64,000 nucleotides of DNA from a virus. Shown in pieces: positions 18,069 to 27,763 of the stretch; within the stretch, counting starts at the first letter, position 1; each line of letters opens with the position of its first letter. The notes beneath the pieces were generated by a model. It did not search any database. It saw nothing but the letters and a program-made list of their open reading frames with translations, and was not told the origin of the DNA. The DNA is taken from the IMG/VR virus record IMGVR_UViG_3300047372_000605, positions 1-64,000 of that record; one strand, 5' to 3'. The translations under genes and the position numbers were made by a program.

Positions 18069-21000
18069 ATGGCTAATTTAATAGGAGAAGGTTTTAATGA
18101 TTATGTTAGAAGACAAATAAACGATAGACAAAAAATTTATGGTTCAGGTGCTCAATCTAATACTTTAAGAACCGAAAAAGAAATTACTTATTTAAATTCT
18201 AGAACAGCCTGGATAAAAGTTGCTTCTTCTGTTTCTTTAGATGCTAAAACTGGAGAAAATGGAGATTTAACAATGGCTAAACTAAGAAGAAAAAATTTAG
18301 ATTTAGTAGGCGAAATTGCTTTAAAAAAAGATTTAGCTAAAAAATTTGTTTTATTTAATGGAGTTTCAAGTTTAAATAAAGATAGTGGTGATATTCTTAA
18401 ACAAAGGTCTGGAATTATAAATTCAAATGAAAGCCCTAAATCTGTACATAATTCTGCTTATGGTATGGGAGGATTAGAATTTGGTTTACAACCTATGCCT
18501 GGTATTATTAGTATGGATATTGAAGCTTTAAATATGGGTTCTTTAAAAAAAGCAATAATAAAAATAAAGGCTTATAATAAAGAACAATTAGCAATATTAG
18601 ATGTTTTATACCTAAGATTAGGTTACACTTTACTTGTAGAATTTGGAAATAATTTATATATAGATAAAAGTGGAGAAGTTCAAAATATAGGTTCTACTAT
18701 AATAGAAGAGAAATTCTTTACAGAAGAATTAGTAGGTAAATCTTATAGAGATTTACTTCCTGAAATAGAGAAAAAAAGATTAGAATATTGTGGAAATTAT
18801 GATGGTTTTTTTGGGAGAATAACTAATTTTAGTTGGGATTTTAACCCTGATGGAAGTTATGATATTATAATTAATTTATACAGTTTAGGAGATGTTATAG
18901 AATCTTTAAAATTAAATCAAGTAAATACCCAAGGATTATTACAAAAATATAAAAATGCAGATGAAGCCCAGCAAAAACACATGGCTGCTAGATTTAAGTT
19001 AGATTATAATGATGAAAATATATTAACTTTTTTACAACAACAAGAAAGAGAAAGAGATAAAATATATGAATATCTTAAAGAAATACAATCTTTTAATTAC
19101 TTAAAATTTACACAAGAAAGTGAGGTAACTAGAACAGCTAGAGTACAATCACAACAAACGGCTGTAATAAATGATGCATTGCAAAGTAGCCCTCACTATG
19201 GTATAGATAATGTTGATAATGATCCCCAAATCCAAAATGCAATAAATGCACAATTAAAATTAGATGAACAAAAAAGACTAGAAGATCTTATTGCTGTTGA
19301 AGTTCTCTCAGGAGATAGGTATGTTCCTAAAATTTCATTTGACCCATCTGTCCCTCCATTGTATTATAAGTTAGTACCAAATGATCCTGATTTAACTGCA
19401 ACATTTGATGATAAGACAAATCCCCCAATTACACAAGAAGAATTTGATAATTTAGGAGGAAGTTTAGATGCTTATAAAAATAAATCTTCAAATTATAATG
19501 AAGTAGAACTTACAGATTTTACAGAAGAATTTAAAGGAGTTATTTATACAGTTAAATTATATAGGTTTACTAATAGTTTTATAGAAGATGAAAAATATGT
19601 AGGAAACCAAATTAAACTTGCCTCTATTGAGGGTATGGGGACTGACTTATTAGGTAGTTCACAACAACAAAATATTGAGGCTGGATTTACACCTATTAAT
19701 TTTTTTACTAATGGTAAAGAATATTCTCTTACTTCTTTAGGTCCAAAAACTAGTGAAATTTTTGAACCTACTAAAGCTATTCAAACCCAAGGGACATCAC
19801 CTAGAAATAGAGTCCCATTCCCTTCAGATTTTGATAGAGAAATTCTTAGCAAGAATAATAACAAACTAAGACAGGCACAGCAAAAAATCCAAGCTGAACA
19901 AGATCAAATTATTGATTTAATTAAAAAGGAAAAAAGCCAAAAAACCCTACCTAAATCAAATAATGTATATATAGCTGCAACTCCCTTTAAGAAAAAAACG
20001 AAACTTGAAACTATAGGAAATATCATTAATAGATCAACAGGTTGGGATTCAACAAAACTTTACAAATCTTCATCAGATAAAGCTGATCATGTTTTTATTA
20101 AAAAGTATAATCCTATTGATAATAGTTATTTTATTAGGTTTGGAACACTTTTAGAATTTATTAAAGAAAATATTCTTTATAAAGTAGATAATGGTGGGGA
20201 CAAAAAAACTAACCCTCCTATTTTTACATTAGATACTGATATAGATTCTAATATTATGTACACATTACCTAACCATATTTCATTAGATCCTACACAAGCT
20301 ATAGTTAATATAAATGTTAAATCTATAGGTTCTAATATTAAAACTTTTGAGGGATTAGAAGAATTTCAAAATACTGAACCTTTTTATGGTAAGATAATGA
20401 ATATTTATTTATCTCATCAATTTATTTTTAATCAAATTTCTGCAAATACTGATGAAAAACATAATCTTATATTATTTGATTTTTTAGATTCTATATGTTC
20501 ACGCTTAAATGTTATTTTTGGAGGAATTAATAATCTTCACCCTTCTATAGATGAAACTACAAATTGTATTAAAATTTATGATGATACCCCAGTACCTAAT
20601 TTAGAAAAAATATCTCAATATTTAAGAGCTAAAGATCCTAAAAAATATAAATTTTTTGAAGACGTAAAGAATTTTCAATGGAATTGTAATACACTCCCAA
20701 ACCAAACAGTACCCTATACTCTTAATCTTTATGGTTATGATGGTACTTCTAATAATTCAAATTTTGTAAATAATGTAAAAATAGCAACTAAAGTAACAAA
20801 AGATATGTCTACTATGTTATCTATAGGAGCTACGGCTAATGGTTACGTAGTAGGAGAAGAATCAACAGCTTTTTCAAAATGGAATTTTGGTATGAGAGAT
20901 AGGTACTATGAAGAAATTGTTGATGCTGAATATGATGAAAAAATAAAAGCTGAATTAGCTGAAAGGCTAAAAAAAGATAATGAAGAAATTCAAAGAAATT

Positions 21001-22364
21001 ATGCTTTTATGATTTTTAATAATTTTGAATTTTCAACAAGAAAATATTATAGTGGGGCTTATGAAGTATTATCTAACCCTGTAGAAAATGAAACTGAAGA
21101 AGACAGACAACAACGTATAATAATAGAAGGAAAACCACCCCCTGAAGCAACTACTACTATAAAATATGGAGGAGGTGTAATTATGCCTTTTCAAATTGAA
21201 GAAAACCTTTCCACAGGAACTTCTTTTTACCAATATTTAATTGCTAGTGCTTCTGCTGCTTCTAATAGTACTAAACCCATTGCTAATCTTCAAGGTTTTT
21301 TGCCTATTACTTTAGATGTTAGTTTAGATGGAATTTCAGGTCCTAAAATATATCAAAAATTAAATGTTGATACTAAATTTTTACCTAATAATTACCCAGA
21401 TGCTATGGATTTTATAATTAGGGGAGTATCTCATACTTTAGATAATAATAGTTGGAGTACTAAATTATCAACTTTAGCTACTTCTCAATTATCCAATAAA
21501 ACTGTGTATTTACCAGATTTCAATTACAATATTGATTTAATAGCTGAAGAAAGTTCAAATATTGTACCTTCAGATAACCCTTATCCTAATCGTACTTCAG
21601 TAAGGAATTGGAGAGATAATAAATATCCTATAATTGTTAAATCTGAAAAAGTAAAACAAAATTATTTAAAAATTTATGGAAAAGAATTAAATAAACCAGG
21701 GTTTTTTAAAGGAGAGATTGAATTTGATAATTTTTTAATAAAACCTGGTGAGGGAAATCCAAATTCTTATACGACTAAATTTACTCAATTTTTAGAAAAA
21801 AATAGTTCTGATGTAAGAATTGCATTAAAAGGGGGATTTAAAAATACCCAAAGAAGTGAAAATCAATTAGGAAATGGAGGTGATATTCATGAAGAATTAT
21901 ATGTAGCTTTATTAAACCTATATGACCTCTTAGGAAAAGATAAATACAAACCTTATTTACCTATAACAATAACTGCAGGTAATGATGCATTCCATCATGG
22001 ATCCACACTTCCAGGTTCAGGAGGTTATAGTGATTCAGGAGCAAAGGTTCAACCTTATAACACTACTCATGTAAGAGGGTTAGCTTTAGATATTGCACAA
22101 GCAAGCCCTGCATCTAGTGATTTTAACAAGTTAAGGAATAGAGCTATTCAAGATGCACTTTGGGAAATTGGGTTTAAAGGTATTATATGGCACGAACCCC
22201 CTCACATACATGCAAACCTTTCAACAACCCCAGGTGTAAATGAAACTTTACAAGAATCTAATAATATATCTAATATTCAAAAAGATGTTCAATCCCAATC
22301 TCAAAATTTTGGTTTTAAACCCCCACAATTTATTGATGTAAATACGGGTAATATAACTTATTAA
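18069..22364 (+). CDS. Large baseplate hub protein with C-terminal M15-type peptidoglycan peptidase domain
   Basis: This 1431-residue protein has hub-like sequence over about residues 130-290: LEFGLQPMPGIISMDIEALNMGS, then LYLRLGYTLLVEFGN, then FFGRITNFSWDF. This pattern is common in T4-like hub proteins of marine phages. The middle is long and charged, with a helical stretch near 600-650. Residues about 1290-1390 carry a D-Ala-D-Ala peptidase-like zinc site: His1334-x6-Asp1341 in THVRGLALDI and the closing His1379/His1381 in PHIH. It is therefore probably the tail-tip lysin that opens the cell wall during injection, the job that the lysozyme domain of gp5 does in T4. Confidence 0.72.
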   Translation: MANLIGEGFNDYVRRQINDRQKIYGSGAQSNTLRTEKEITYLNSRTAWIKVASSVSLDAKTGENGDLTMAKLRRKNLDLVGEIALKKDLAKKFVLFNGVSSLNKDSGDILKQRSGIINSNESPKSVHNSAYGMGGLEFGLQPMPGIISMDIEALNMGSLKKAIIKIKAYNKEQLAILDVLYLRLGYTLLVEFGNNLYIDKSGEVQNIGSTIIEEKFFTEELVGKSYRDLLPEIEKKRLEYCGNYDGFFGRITNFSWDFNPDGSYDIIINLYSLGDVIESLKLNQVNTQGLLQKYKNADEAQQKHMAARFKLDYNDENILTFLQQQERERDKIYEYLKEIQSFNYLKFTQESEVTRTARVQSQQTAVINDALQSSPHYGIDNVDNDPQIQNAINAQLKLDEQKRLEDLIAVEVLSGDRYVPKISFDPSVPPLYYKLVPNDPDLTATFDDKTNPPITQEEFDNLGGSLDAYKNKSSNYNEVELTDFTEEFKGVIYTVKLYRFTNSFIEDEKYVGNQIKLASIEGMGTDLLGSSQQQNIEAGFTPINFFTNGKEYSLTSLGPKTSEIFEPTKAIQTQGTSPRNRVPFPSDFDREILSKNNNKLRQAQQKIQAEQDQIIDLIKKEKSQKTLPKSNNVYIAATPFKKKTKLETIGNIINRSTGWDSTKLYKSSSDKADHVFIKKYNPIDNSYFIRFGTLLEFIKENILYKVDNGGDKKTNPPIFTLDTDIDSNIMYTLPNHISLDPTQAIVNINVKSIGSNIKTFEGLEEFQNTEPFYGKIMNIYLSHQFIFNQISANTDEKHNLILFDFLDSICSRLNVIFGGINNLHPSIDETTNCIKIYDDTPVPNLEKISQYLRAKDPKKYKFFEDVKNFQWNCNTLPNQTVPYTLNLYGYDGTSNNSNFVNNVKIATKVTKDMSTMLSIGATANGYVVGEESTAFSKWNFGMRDRYYEEIVDAEYDEKIKAELAERLKKDNEEIQRNYAFMIFNNFEFSTRKYYSGAYEVLSNPVENETEEDRQQRIIIEGKPPPEATTTIKYGGGVIMPFQIEENLSTGTSFYQYLIASASAASNSTKPIANLQGFLPITLDVSLDGISGPKIYQKLNVDTKFLPNNYPDAMDFIIRGVSHTLDNNSWSTKLSTLATSQLSNKTVYLPDFNYNIDLIAEESSNIVPSDNPYPNRTSVRNWRDNKYPIIVKSEKVKQNYLKIYGKELNKPGFFKGEIEFDNFLIKPGEGNPNSYTTKFTQFLEKNSSDVRIALKGGFKNTQRSENQLGNGGDIHEELYVALLNLYDLLGKDKYKPYLPITITAGNDAFHHGSTLPGSGGYSDSGAKVQPYNTTHVRGLALDIAQASPASSDFNKLRNRAIQDALWEIGFKGIIWHEPPHIHANLSTTPGVNETLQESNNISNIQKDVQSQSQNFGFKPPQFIDVNTGNITY

Positions 22365-22366
22365 TA

Positions 22367-23020
22367 ATGTATTATCCAAAATCCCAAATAAAATCCAATC
22401 TTTATACTAATGGGGATAAATATGCTCTTTCTACTAATCAAAAAGCATATACAGGATATTACTATTCTACTTCAGGTGGAACTAATTATACAGGTAAATA
22501 TCCTAATGATGGAAAAAATATAAGGTTAATACCTATAATTCCTCCTTCTTCTAACCAACAAGAAAATGACAATGTATTTTCTCCAAATACAATTATGGTT
22601 CAAAAAATCCCAATGGAAACTTATGGTTCTGAGGGTATAAATTATAACAATAATGTAAGTTATAGTAACCTATCCCCAAAACAAAAATCAAATGATAGGT
22701 CTCTTCCTATTCCATCCCAACCATCTCCTTTATCTAAAGATTACATTAATGGATACTTTATTAGATATTTTGTTAAAAAAAATAATGAATCACTTTATTT
22801 TGAAATATCACCTATTTATTACAATTTACTAAAACTTGAAGACCCTACGGTAGCTTTTGAACTTTACAGTTGTATAGAAGTAAAATGGAGGTTAAGGGGG
22901 AATAAAAGTGTTGTTTATGCCGTAAATAAATCATTAATTAAAAATGTAGAAAAAAAAGAAATATGGCCTGGATTTTTTAATTATTTTGATTATAATTTTT
23001 CACAATATAACTTGGAATAA
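22367..23020 (+). CDS. Structural protein of unknown role
   Basis: This 217-residue protein starts two bases after the hub gene's stop. The first 130 residues are rich in Asn, Tyr, Ser and Pro (extended, beta-like). Residues about 125-200 form a more compact domain (YINGYFIRYFVKKNNESLYFEIS, then the CIEVKWRLRGNK segment). It ends the baseplate run; a host-type promoter follows at once. A baseplate or fibre-attachment role is likely from position. No family was recognised. Confidence 0.6.
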   Translation: MYYPKSQIKSNLYTNGDKYALSTNQKAYTGYYYSTSGGTNYTGKYPNDGKNIRLIPIIPPSSNQQENDNVFSPNTIMVQKIPMETYGSEGINYNNNVSYSNLSPKQKSNDRSLPIPSQPSPLSKDYINGYFIRYFVKKNNESLYFEISPIYYNLLKLEDPTVAFELYSCIEVKWRLRGNKSVVYAVNKSLIKNVEKKEIWPGFFNYFDYNFSQYNLE

Positions 23021-23042
23021 TTAAGTTTTATAATTATATTTA
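23012..23042 (+). promoter_or_regulatory. Host-type promoter before the polymerase A gene
   Basis: TTG at 23012-23014, a 20-base spacer, then TATATTTA at 23035-23042. This matches the Bacteroidota promoter pattern (TTTG, 19-21 bp, TAnnTTTG). It overlaps the end of the preceding gene and ends five bases before the TTG start at 23047. Confidence 0.6.
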
Positions 23043-23046
23043 ATTA

Positions 23047-24309
23047 TTGTTTTGGCTAATTGAAAATACAGACCAATTAAAAGGTTTTTACAATAAAGGT
23101 TACAAAGAAGCTTATATAGAAGTTATACCATATTCTTATAAAACTCACCCTGTAACTAACAAAGTATCCTTAGTATATGTACATCCTTTAGATGCGCATA
23201 AGGGCTATATCATTTCAATAAACCATAGTGAATCTATGCCATTAAACAGCGAATATATTGCTGAATTAATTGGTAGTTATAATACATTGTATGTTTGGGG
23301 TAAAAAGGAATTTTTGCATTATTATGTGCATAAAAACATAATAGATATTTCTTTAACATCCCCAGAATATGAAATGGAAACTACTAAAGCTCACCAAATA
23401 TTATCACAAAGAGCTAAAAATAAGTTGGATATTAACAGAATAGTTCCTATCGTTAAACATTATGAAACGTGTGAAAAAAATTATAATAATCTAAAACAAT
23501 ATTTTAATGCACCAGTCAACGAATTTTACAATAGCAGAGTACCATTGGTATTCAACTCCATCGAAAGGAATGGTTTACGAGTTAATAGAGAACTCTTTAA
23601 AGAACACTTCAATAAAGATTGGGGAGATAAAGTTTACACACAATATAATTATAGAACAACAACAACAAGGCCCTCAAATAGGTTCGGAGGGGTCAATTTT
23701 GCCGCTTTAAATAAAGAAAATGGAACAAGAAAAACATTTATTCCTGAAAATGATAGATTGGTTGAAATTGACATTTCAGCTTATCACCCTACTCTTGCTA
23801 GCTCCCTTATTCATTATAACTTTGGTGATGACGATATTCATAGATCATTTGCGCGATTATATAACGTTGATTATAAAAAAGCCAAAGAATTAACATTTAA
23901 ACAACTTTATGGTGGTGTTTTTAAACAATATCAACACTTAGAATTCTTTCAAAAGATTCAAACTTACATAAATAAAATATGGAGTCAATTCCAAAATGAA
24001 GGTTTTATAGAATGTCCTATATCAAAATATAGATTTGAGCGGGATAAATTGGATAATATGAACCCACAAAAATTATTCAATTATTTGTTACAGAATTTGG
24101 AAACTGCAACAAATGTTTGTATATTATGGGAAATAATTAAGATATTAAAAAGCAAAAAAACTAAACTAATTCTTTATACTTACGATGCGTTTTTGTTAGA
24201 TGTACATAAGGGAGAGAAAGAGGAGATAAAATTAATACTAGATGTATTTAAAAAACATAAACTAAAAGTAAAGATTAAACATGGAAGCAACTACGATTTT
24301 ACAGAATAA
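23047..24309 (+). CDS. Divergent small family A DNA polymerase
   Basis: The three palm/finger motifs of family A polymerases can be read in this 420-residue protein. Motif A is around Asp242 (VEIDISAYHPTLAS). The finger helix has the K-x3-F-x3-YG signature at Lys280, Phe284 and Tyr288 (KELTFKQLYGG). Motif C is around Asp380 (LYTYDAFLLDV), where the usual His-Asp-Glu is Tyr-Asp-Ala. An Arg-rich loop before motif A (TRPSNRFGGVN) fits the primer-binding region. The N-terminal 150 residues may be a decayed exonuclease fold, since no acidic exonuclease motif is evident. The only start close to the promoter is TTG 23047, preceded in frame by a stop. The phage also has a family B replicase at 45560/47486, so this is probably an accessory, repair or bypass enzyme. 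Confidence 0.75.
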   Translation: MFWLIENTDQLKGFYNKGYKEAYIEVIPYSYKTHPVTNKVSLVYVHPLDAHKGYIISINHSESMPLNSEYIAELIGSYNTLYVWGKKEFLHYYVHKNIIDISLTSPEYEMETTKAHQILSQRAKNKLDINRIVPIVKHYETCEKNYNNLKQYFNAPVNEFYNSRVPLVFNSIERNGLRVNRELFKEHFNKDWGDKVYTQYNYRTTTTRPSNRFGGVNFAALNKENGTRKTFIPENDRLVEIDISAYHPTLASSLIHYNFGDDDIHRSFARLYNVDYKKAKELTFKQLYGGVFKQYQHLEFFQKIQTYINKIWSQFQNEGFIECPISKYRFERDKLDNMNPQKLFNYLLQNLETATNVCILWEIIKILKSKKTKLILYTYDAFLLDVHKGEKEEIKLILDVFKKHKLKVKIKHGSNYDFTE

Positions 24310-24325
24310 TACTGATATTTATAAA

Positions 24326-24751
24326 ATGAATTACGACTTTGAAAGTCCTTATAATATTGGAGATTTGAATAATAAATTATTTTGTACATTTACTACATTA
24401 GATAATTTAGAGGGACTTGTATCTAGTCTCTCTTCTAAATACTCAATCATGTATAACAAAATGTTTGCGTTATATGTTAAGAGTAATGATGAATATGTTC
24501 TGACTTATAATGTAGACCAAGGTAACGTAAGTGAAATTCCTGATAACACAATATTAGTACATAGAAAAAAAGAAACAAATACTCTATATACTATAAACGC
24601 CTTAAACGAGCTAATCAAAAGCCTAAACGGAGGAGTAGTAAACACTAAATTCCCTATAGATTGGAAACACTATAGAAATTGTATACTATTAACCCAACAT
24701 AATGAGTTAAAACAACTCAATACCAAAATACACAAAATAATCGAACTATAA
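24326..24751 (+). CDS. Unknown protein between polymerase A and SSB
   Basis: This is a 141-residue protein if started at ATG 24326. The longer frame from 24281 would overlap the polymerase gene by 29 bases, so the later start is preferred. A TATTTATA string sits two bases before it, inside the spacer, but is too close to be a normal promoter. The protein is mixed alpha/beta with no known motif (for example LFCTFTTLDNLEGLVSSLSSKY and YVLTYNVDQGNVSEIPDNTILVHR in separate stretches). It is cotranscribed with the polymerase. A replication accessory role is possible but not shown. Confidence 0.55.
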   Translation: MNYDFESPYNIGDLNNKLFCTFTTLDNLEGLVSSLSSKYSIMYNKMFALYVKSNDEYVLTYNVDQGNVSEIPDNTILVHRKKETNTLYTINALNELIKSLNGGVVNTKFPIDWKHYRNCILLTQHNELKQLNTKIHKIIEL

Positions 24752-24783
24752 TTTGGATTCCAAATAATCAGTTTGTATATTCA
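24752..24783 (+). promoter_or_regulatory. Host-type promoter of the SSB gene, with operator-like palindrome
   Basis: TTTG at 24752-24755, 20 bases, then TATATTCA at 24776-24783. The predicted start point is about 24788, giving a leader of roughly 25 bases. Bases 24752-24764 form the palindrome TTTGGA-T-TCCAAA over the upstream element, a possible operator. Confidence 0.6.
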
Positions 24784-24813
24784 TGTCGAAATTTTTAAAA
24801 AACAGTTATAATT

Positions 24814-25644
24814 ATGGATTTAAGCAAAATCAAAAATCGCTTGGACAACCTAAACCAGGCCTCCAAGCCCAAAAACACGGAAAAAAAGGACTATACATTA
24901 ATCTATTGGAAACCCAAATCAGAAGGAAAATTCCAAATCAGGTTTGTACCTTCGAAACTCAACAAAGACAACCCATTCCAGGAAATTTTCATGCATTATG
25001 GCATTGGAAAATTTCCAATAGTGGCATTAACCAATTGGGGAGAAAACGATCCTGTAGTTGAATTTTCCAAAAAACTAAGAACATCATCTGACTCTGAAAA
25101 CTGGAGACTAGCAAAACAACTAGATCCTAAAATGAGAGTATTCGCTCCTGTTATTGTTAGAGGAGAAGAAGAAAAAGGTGTTAGATTATTTGAATTTAGT
25201 AAAACATTATACATGGAATTATTATCAGTTGCTGATGATGAGGATTATGGTGATTTTACAGACATTAATCAGGGATTTGACTTTGTAGTAACAGCTACTA
25301 AAGTACAAGACAGACCTGGATTTGGATTAAGTCTAAGACCAAAGCCAAAACAAACACCACTTAGTGATAATGCTGATACTATTAAAACATGGTTAGAAAA
25401 TCAACCACTTTTATTAGAAGAAAGATACAAGTACACTTATGATAAACTAAAAGAAGAATTACAAACATTCATATCTGGAGGTGAAGAGCAAGAAGATACT
25501 ATAGTATCAGAACCAGCTGTAGCATTCGAATCAGAAGCACCAGCTAAAGAAGAAAAAAAATTCACATTATCAACCCAAGGTACACCTAAAAAAGCAAAAT
25601 CAGAGGAATTTGATTCACTTTTTGAGGATGATTTACCATTTTAA
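24814..25644 (+). CDS. Single-stranded DNA-binding protein (T4 gp32-like)
   Basis: This 276-residue protein has the layout of gp32-type SSBs in marine T4-like phages. A basic N-terminus for cooperativity (MDLSKIKNRLDNLNQ) is followed by an OB-type core at about residues 25-200 (IRFVPSKLNKDNPFQEIFMHY, then FPIVALTNWGENDP) and an acidic tail. The tail ends with EEFDSLFEDDLPF, the type of acidic, Phe-ending tip that binds replication partners. The Cys/His zinc ligands of T4 gp32 are not present. It coats ssDNA at forks and in recombination, and is followed by UvsX. Confidence 0.87.
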   Translation: MDLSKIKNRLDNLNQASKPKNTEKKDYTLIYWKPKSEGKFQIRFVPSKLNKDNPFQEIFMHYGIGKFPIVALTNWGENDPVVEFSKKLRTSSDSENWRLAKQLDPKMRVFAPVIVRGEEEKGVRLFEFSKTLYMELLSVADDEDYGDFTDINQGFDFVVTATKVQDRPGFGLSLRPKPKQTPLSDNADTIKTWLENQPLLLEERYKYTYDKLKEELQTFISGGEEQEDTIVSEPAVAFESEAPAKEEKKFTLSTQGTPKKAKSEEFDSLFEDDLPF

Positions 25645-25654
25645 TTAGATTTAT

Positions 25655-26731
25655 ATGCCAAGAGTAAAAAAATCACTATCGGAGGCAGTCTCCAAAGAAA
25701 TAAAATCCAAGTTTAATTTAAGTTCCTTCAAAGAAAAGAAGGGACTTAAACAAAATGTCAAATTTAAAGACCAAGAATGGATTCCACTATCATCTGCATT
25801 TCAAGATGTTACATCAATACCAGGTATTCCTACAGGACATATTGTCTTACTTAGAGGACATTCTGATACAGGTAAAACAACAGCATTATTAGAATCTGCA
25901 GTATCAGCTCAAAAAAGAGGTATACTACCTGTTTTTATTATTACAGAAATGAAATGGAATTGGGAACATGCTAAACAAATGGGATTACAAGTTGATGAAG
26001 TAGTAGATAAAGAAACTGGAGAAGTTGTAAACTATGAAGGTGAATTTATTTATGCTGATAGAGAAACAATCCACAGTATAGAAGATGTTGCTAAATTTAT
26101 TTTAGATTTAATGGACGAACAAAAGAGAGGTAATTTACCATACGATTTATTATTTTTATGGGATTCAATTGGATCAGTTCCTTGTGAAATGTCTATTAAA
26201 TCAAATAAAAACAATAATGAATGGAATGCTGGAGCAATGTCTACACAATTTGGAAATAGTGTTAACCAAAGGATTACATTATCAAGAAAAGAATCATCTG
26301 AATATACTAATACATTAGTTTGTATTAATAAAGTATGGACAGCAAAAGCAGAATCACCTATGGGTAAACCCAAGCTAATGAACAAAGGCGGATTTGCTAT
26401 GTGGTTTGATTCTACATTCGTAGTTACATTTGGTAATATTTCAAATGCTGGAACATCTAAGATTAAAGCAATTAAAGATGGTAAGCAAGTAGAATTTGCT
26501 AAAAGAGTTAATCTACAAATTGATAAAAACCATATTAATGGAGTTACTACAAGAGGTAAAATTGTAATGACACCACATGGATTTATCAATGACGATGATA
26601 AAGAATTAAAAGCCTACAAAGATCAAAATGCTAAAGCATGGAAAGATATTTTAGGGGGAACTGATTTTCAAATCGTAGAAGAAGAACAAGCATACAACGA
26701 TATAACTTCCTACTCAGAGGAACCACAATAG
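25655..26731 (+). CDS. uvsX: UvsX/RecA-like recombinase
   Basis: In this 358-residue protein the Walker A loop is GHSDTGKTT near residue 71 and Walker B is LLFLWDSIGS near 165. These are followed by the GNSVNQRITLSRKES loop and a C-terminal segment rich in charged residues. The arrangement and length match T4 UvsX, which forms filaments on ssDNA, acts in strand exchange and starts recombination-dependent replication. It follows the SSB gene by ten bases, a natural partner. It could also be called RecA-like, but the context favours UvsX. Confidence 0.85.
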   Translation: MPRVKKSLSEAVSKEIKSKFNLSSFKEKKGLKQNVKFKDQEWIPLSSAFQDVTSIPGIPTGHIVLLRGHSDTGKTTALLESAVSAQKRGILPVFIITEMKWNWEHAKQMGLQVDEVVDKETGEVVNYEGEFIYADRETIHSIEDVAKFILDLMDEQKRGNLPYDLLFLWDSIGSVPCEMSIKSNKNNNEWNAGAMSTQFGNSVNQRITLSRKESSEYTNTLVCINKVWTAKAESPMGKPKLMNKGGFAMWFDSTFVVTFGNISNAGTSKIKAIKDGKQVEFAKRVNLQIDKNHINGVTTRGKIVMTPHGFINDDDKELKAYKDQNAKAWKDILGGTDFQIVEEEQAYNDITSYSEEPQ

Positions 26732-26737
26732 AAAATT

Positions 26738-27763
26738 ATGGACAAGAAAAACTTACTTAAACTTCTCAATGATACTGAGGAGAATGATACCGGCTCATCT
26801 AAAGGTACAAGAACACTACTTATAGATGGTTTAAATTTATTTTTTAGAAATTTCGCTATGATGAATATGGTTAATCCAAGTGGTATTCACATAGGAGGTT
26901 TAGGTGGGTTTTTCCGTTCACTAGGTGCTGAAATTCGTAGAACACAACCTGATCAAGTTTATGTTATATTTGATGGAGCAGGATCCACTACAAACAGAAA
27001 AAACATATTATCAGAATATAAATCAGGTAGAGAAGACCAACGAGTTACTAATTGGGAAGTATTTGATTCTTTAGATGATGAGCATGATTCTAAAGTAGAC
27101 CAAATAGTAAGAGTAATACATTATTTAAAAACACTACCAGTTAAAACAGTTATATTAGATAAGGTAGAAGCAGATGATATCATCGCTTATCTGTGTGATA
27201 AATTACCAAATCACCCAGATGATAAAGTATTCATAGTATCCAGTGATAAGGATTTTCTACAGTTAGTAAACAAAAATGTTATTGTTTACAGACCAATGGA
27301 AAAAAAATACTATACAGAAGAAGTATTTAAAGCTAAATACAAAATGTCTCCCCAAAACTTTATTTTACATAAAACCCTTTTGGGAGATGCTTCAGATAAA
27401 ATTAAAGGTGTTAAAGGTTTAGGTGAAAAAGGATTACTTAAAAAATTCCCTGAATTATCAGAACGTGATCTTACATTTGATGATATATTTGAAATATGTG
27501 AGAAAAAATTCAAAGACCATGTTGTATACGCTCGTATTATACAAGGTGTAGATGATTTAGAAAAAAACTACAAAGTAATGGATTTATCAAATCCTATGAT
27601 GGATAAAAATGAAAAAAAATACTTAGATGAGGTTGTTAAATTAAAAGAATTAAATTATATTCCTGAGCAGTTCATTTCATTGTATAATGAAGATCAGTTA
27701 GGTGGAATGATTAGAAATTTAGATTATTGGTTAAAAGAAAATTTTGAAAGGTTATATAAATGA
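26738..27763 (+). CDS. 5'-3' exonuclease / RNase H (T4 rnh-like FEN family)
   Basis: This 341-residue protein starts with the FEN-family metal site TLLIDGLNLFFRNF near residue 26. It continues with VYVIFDGAGSTTNRK, the acidic cluster KVEADDIIAYL near 147, and FIVSSDKDFLQLV near 167. The helix-hairpin-helix part (GDASDKIKGVKGLGEKG) follows near 220. These residues bind the two metal ions and the DNA. In T4 the equivalent removes RNA primers and nicks flaps. Its stop overlaps the helicase start (ATGA), which suggests coupled translation. Confidence 0.87.
   Translation: MDKKNLLKLLNDTEENDTGSSKGTRTLLIDGLNLFFRNFAMMNMVNPSGIHIGGLGGFFRSLGAEIRRTQPDQVYVIFDGAGSTTNRKNILSEYKSGREDQRVTNWEVFDSLDDEHDSKVDQIVRVIHYLKTLPVKTVILDKVEADDIIAYLCDKLPNHPDDKVFIVSSDKDFLQLVNKNVIVYRPMEKKYYTEEVFKAKYKMSPQNFILHKTLLGDASDKIKGVKGLGEKGLLKKFPELSERDLTFDDIFEICEKKFKDHVVYARIIQGVDDLEKNYKVMDLSNPMMDKNEKKYLDEVVKLKELNYIPEQFISLYNEDQLGGMIRNLDYWLKENFERLYK

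Noticed and set aside
24316-24323. TATTTATA at the start of the 24326 gene as a late promoter
   Set aside because: It lies two bases before the ATG, within the replication block, so it is likely a chance match in AT-rich sequence.
24783-25061. 92-codon frame starting at ATG 24783
   Set aside because: It lies in another frame over the SSB gene, whose own frame has the family sequence and acidic tail.
26050-26589. 179-codon frame on the minus strand inside uvsX
   Set aside because: A reverse-strand shadow of a gene with clear Walker motifs; the rest of the window has no minus-strand gene.
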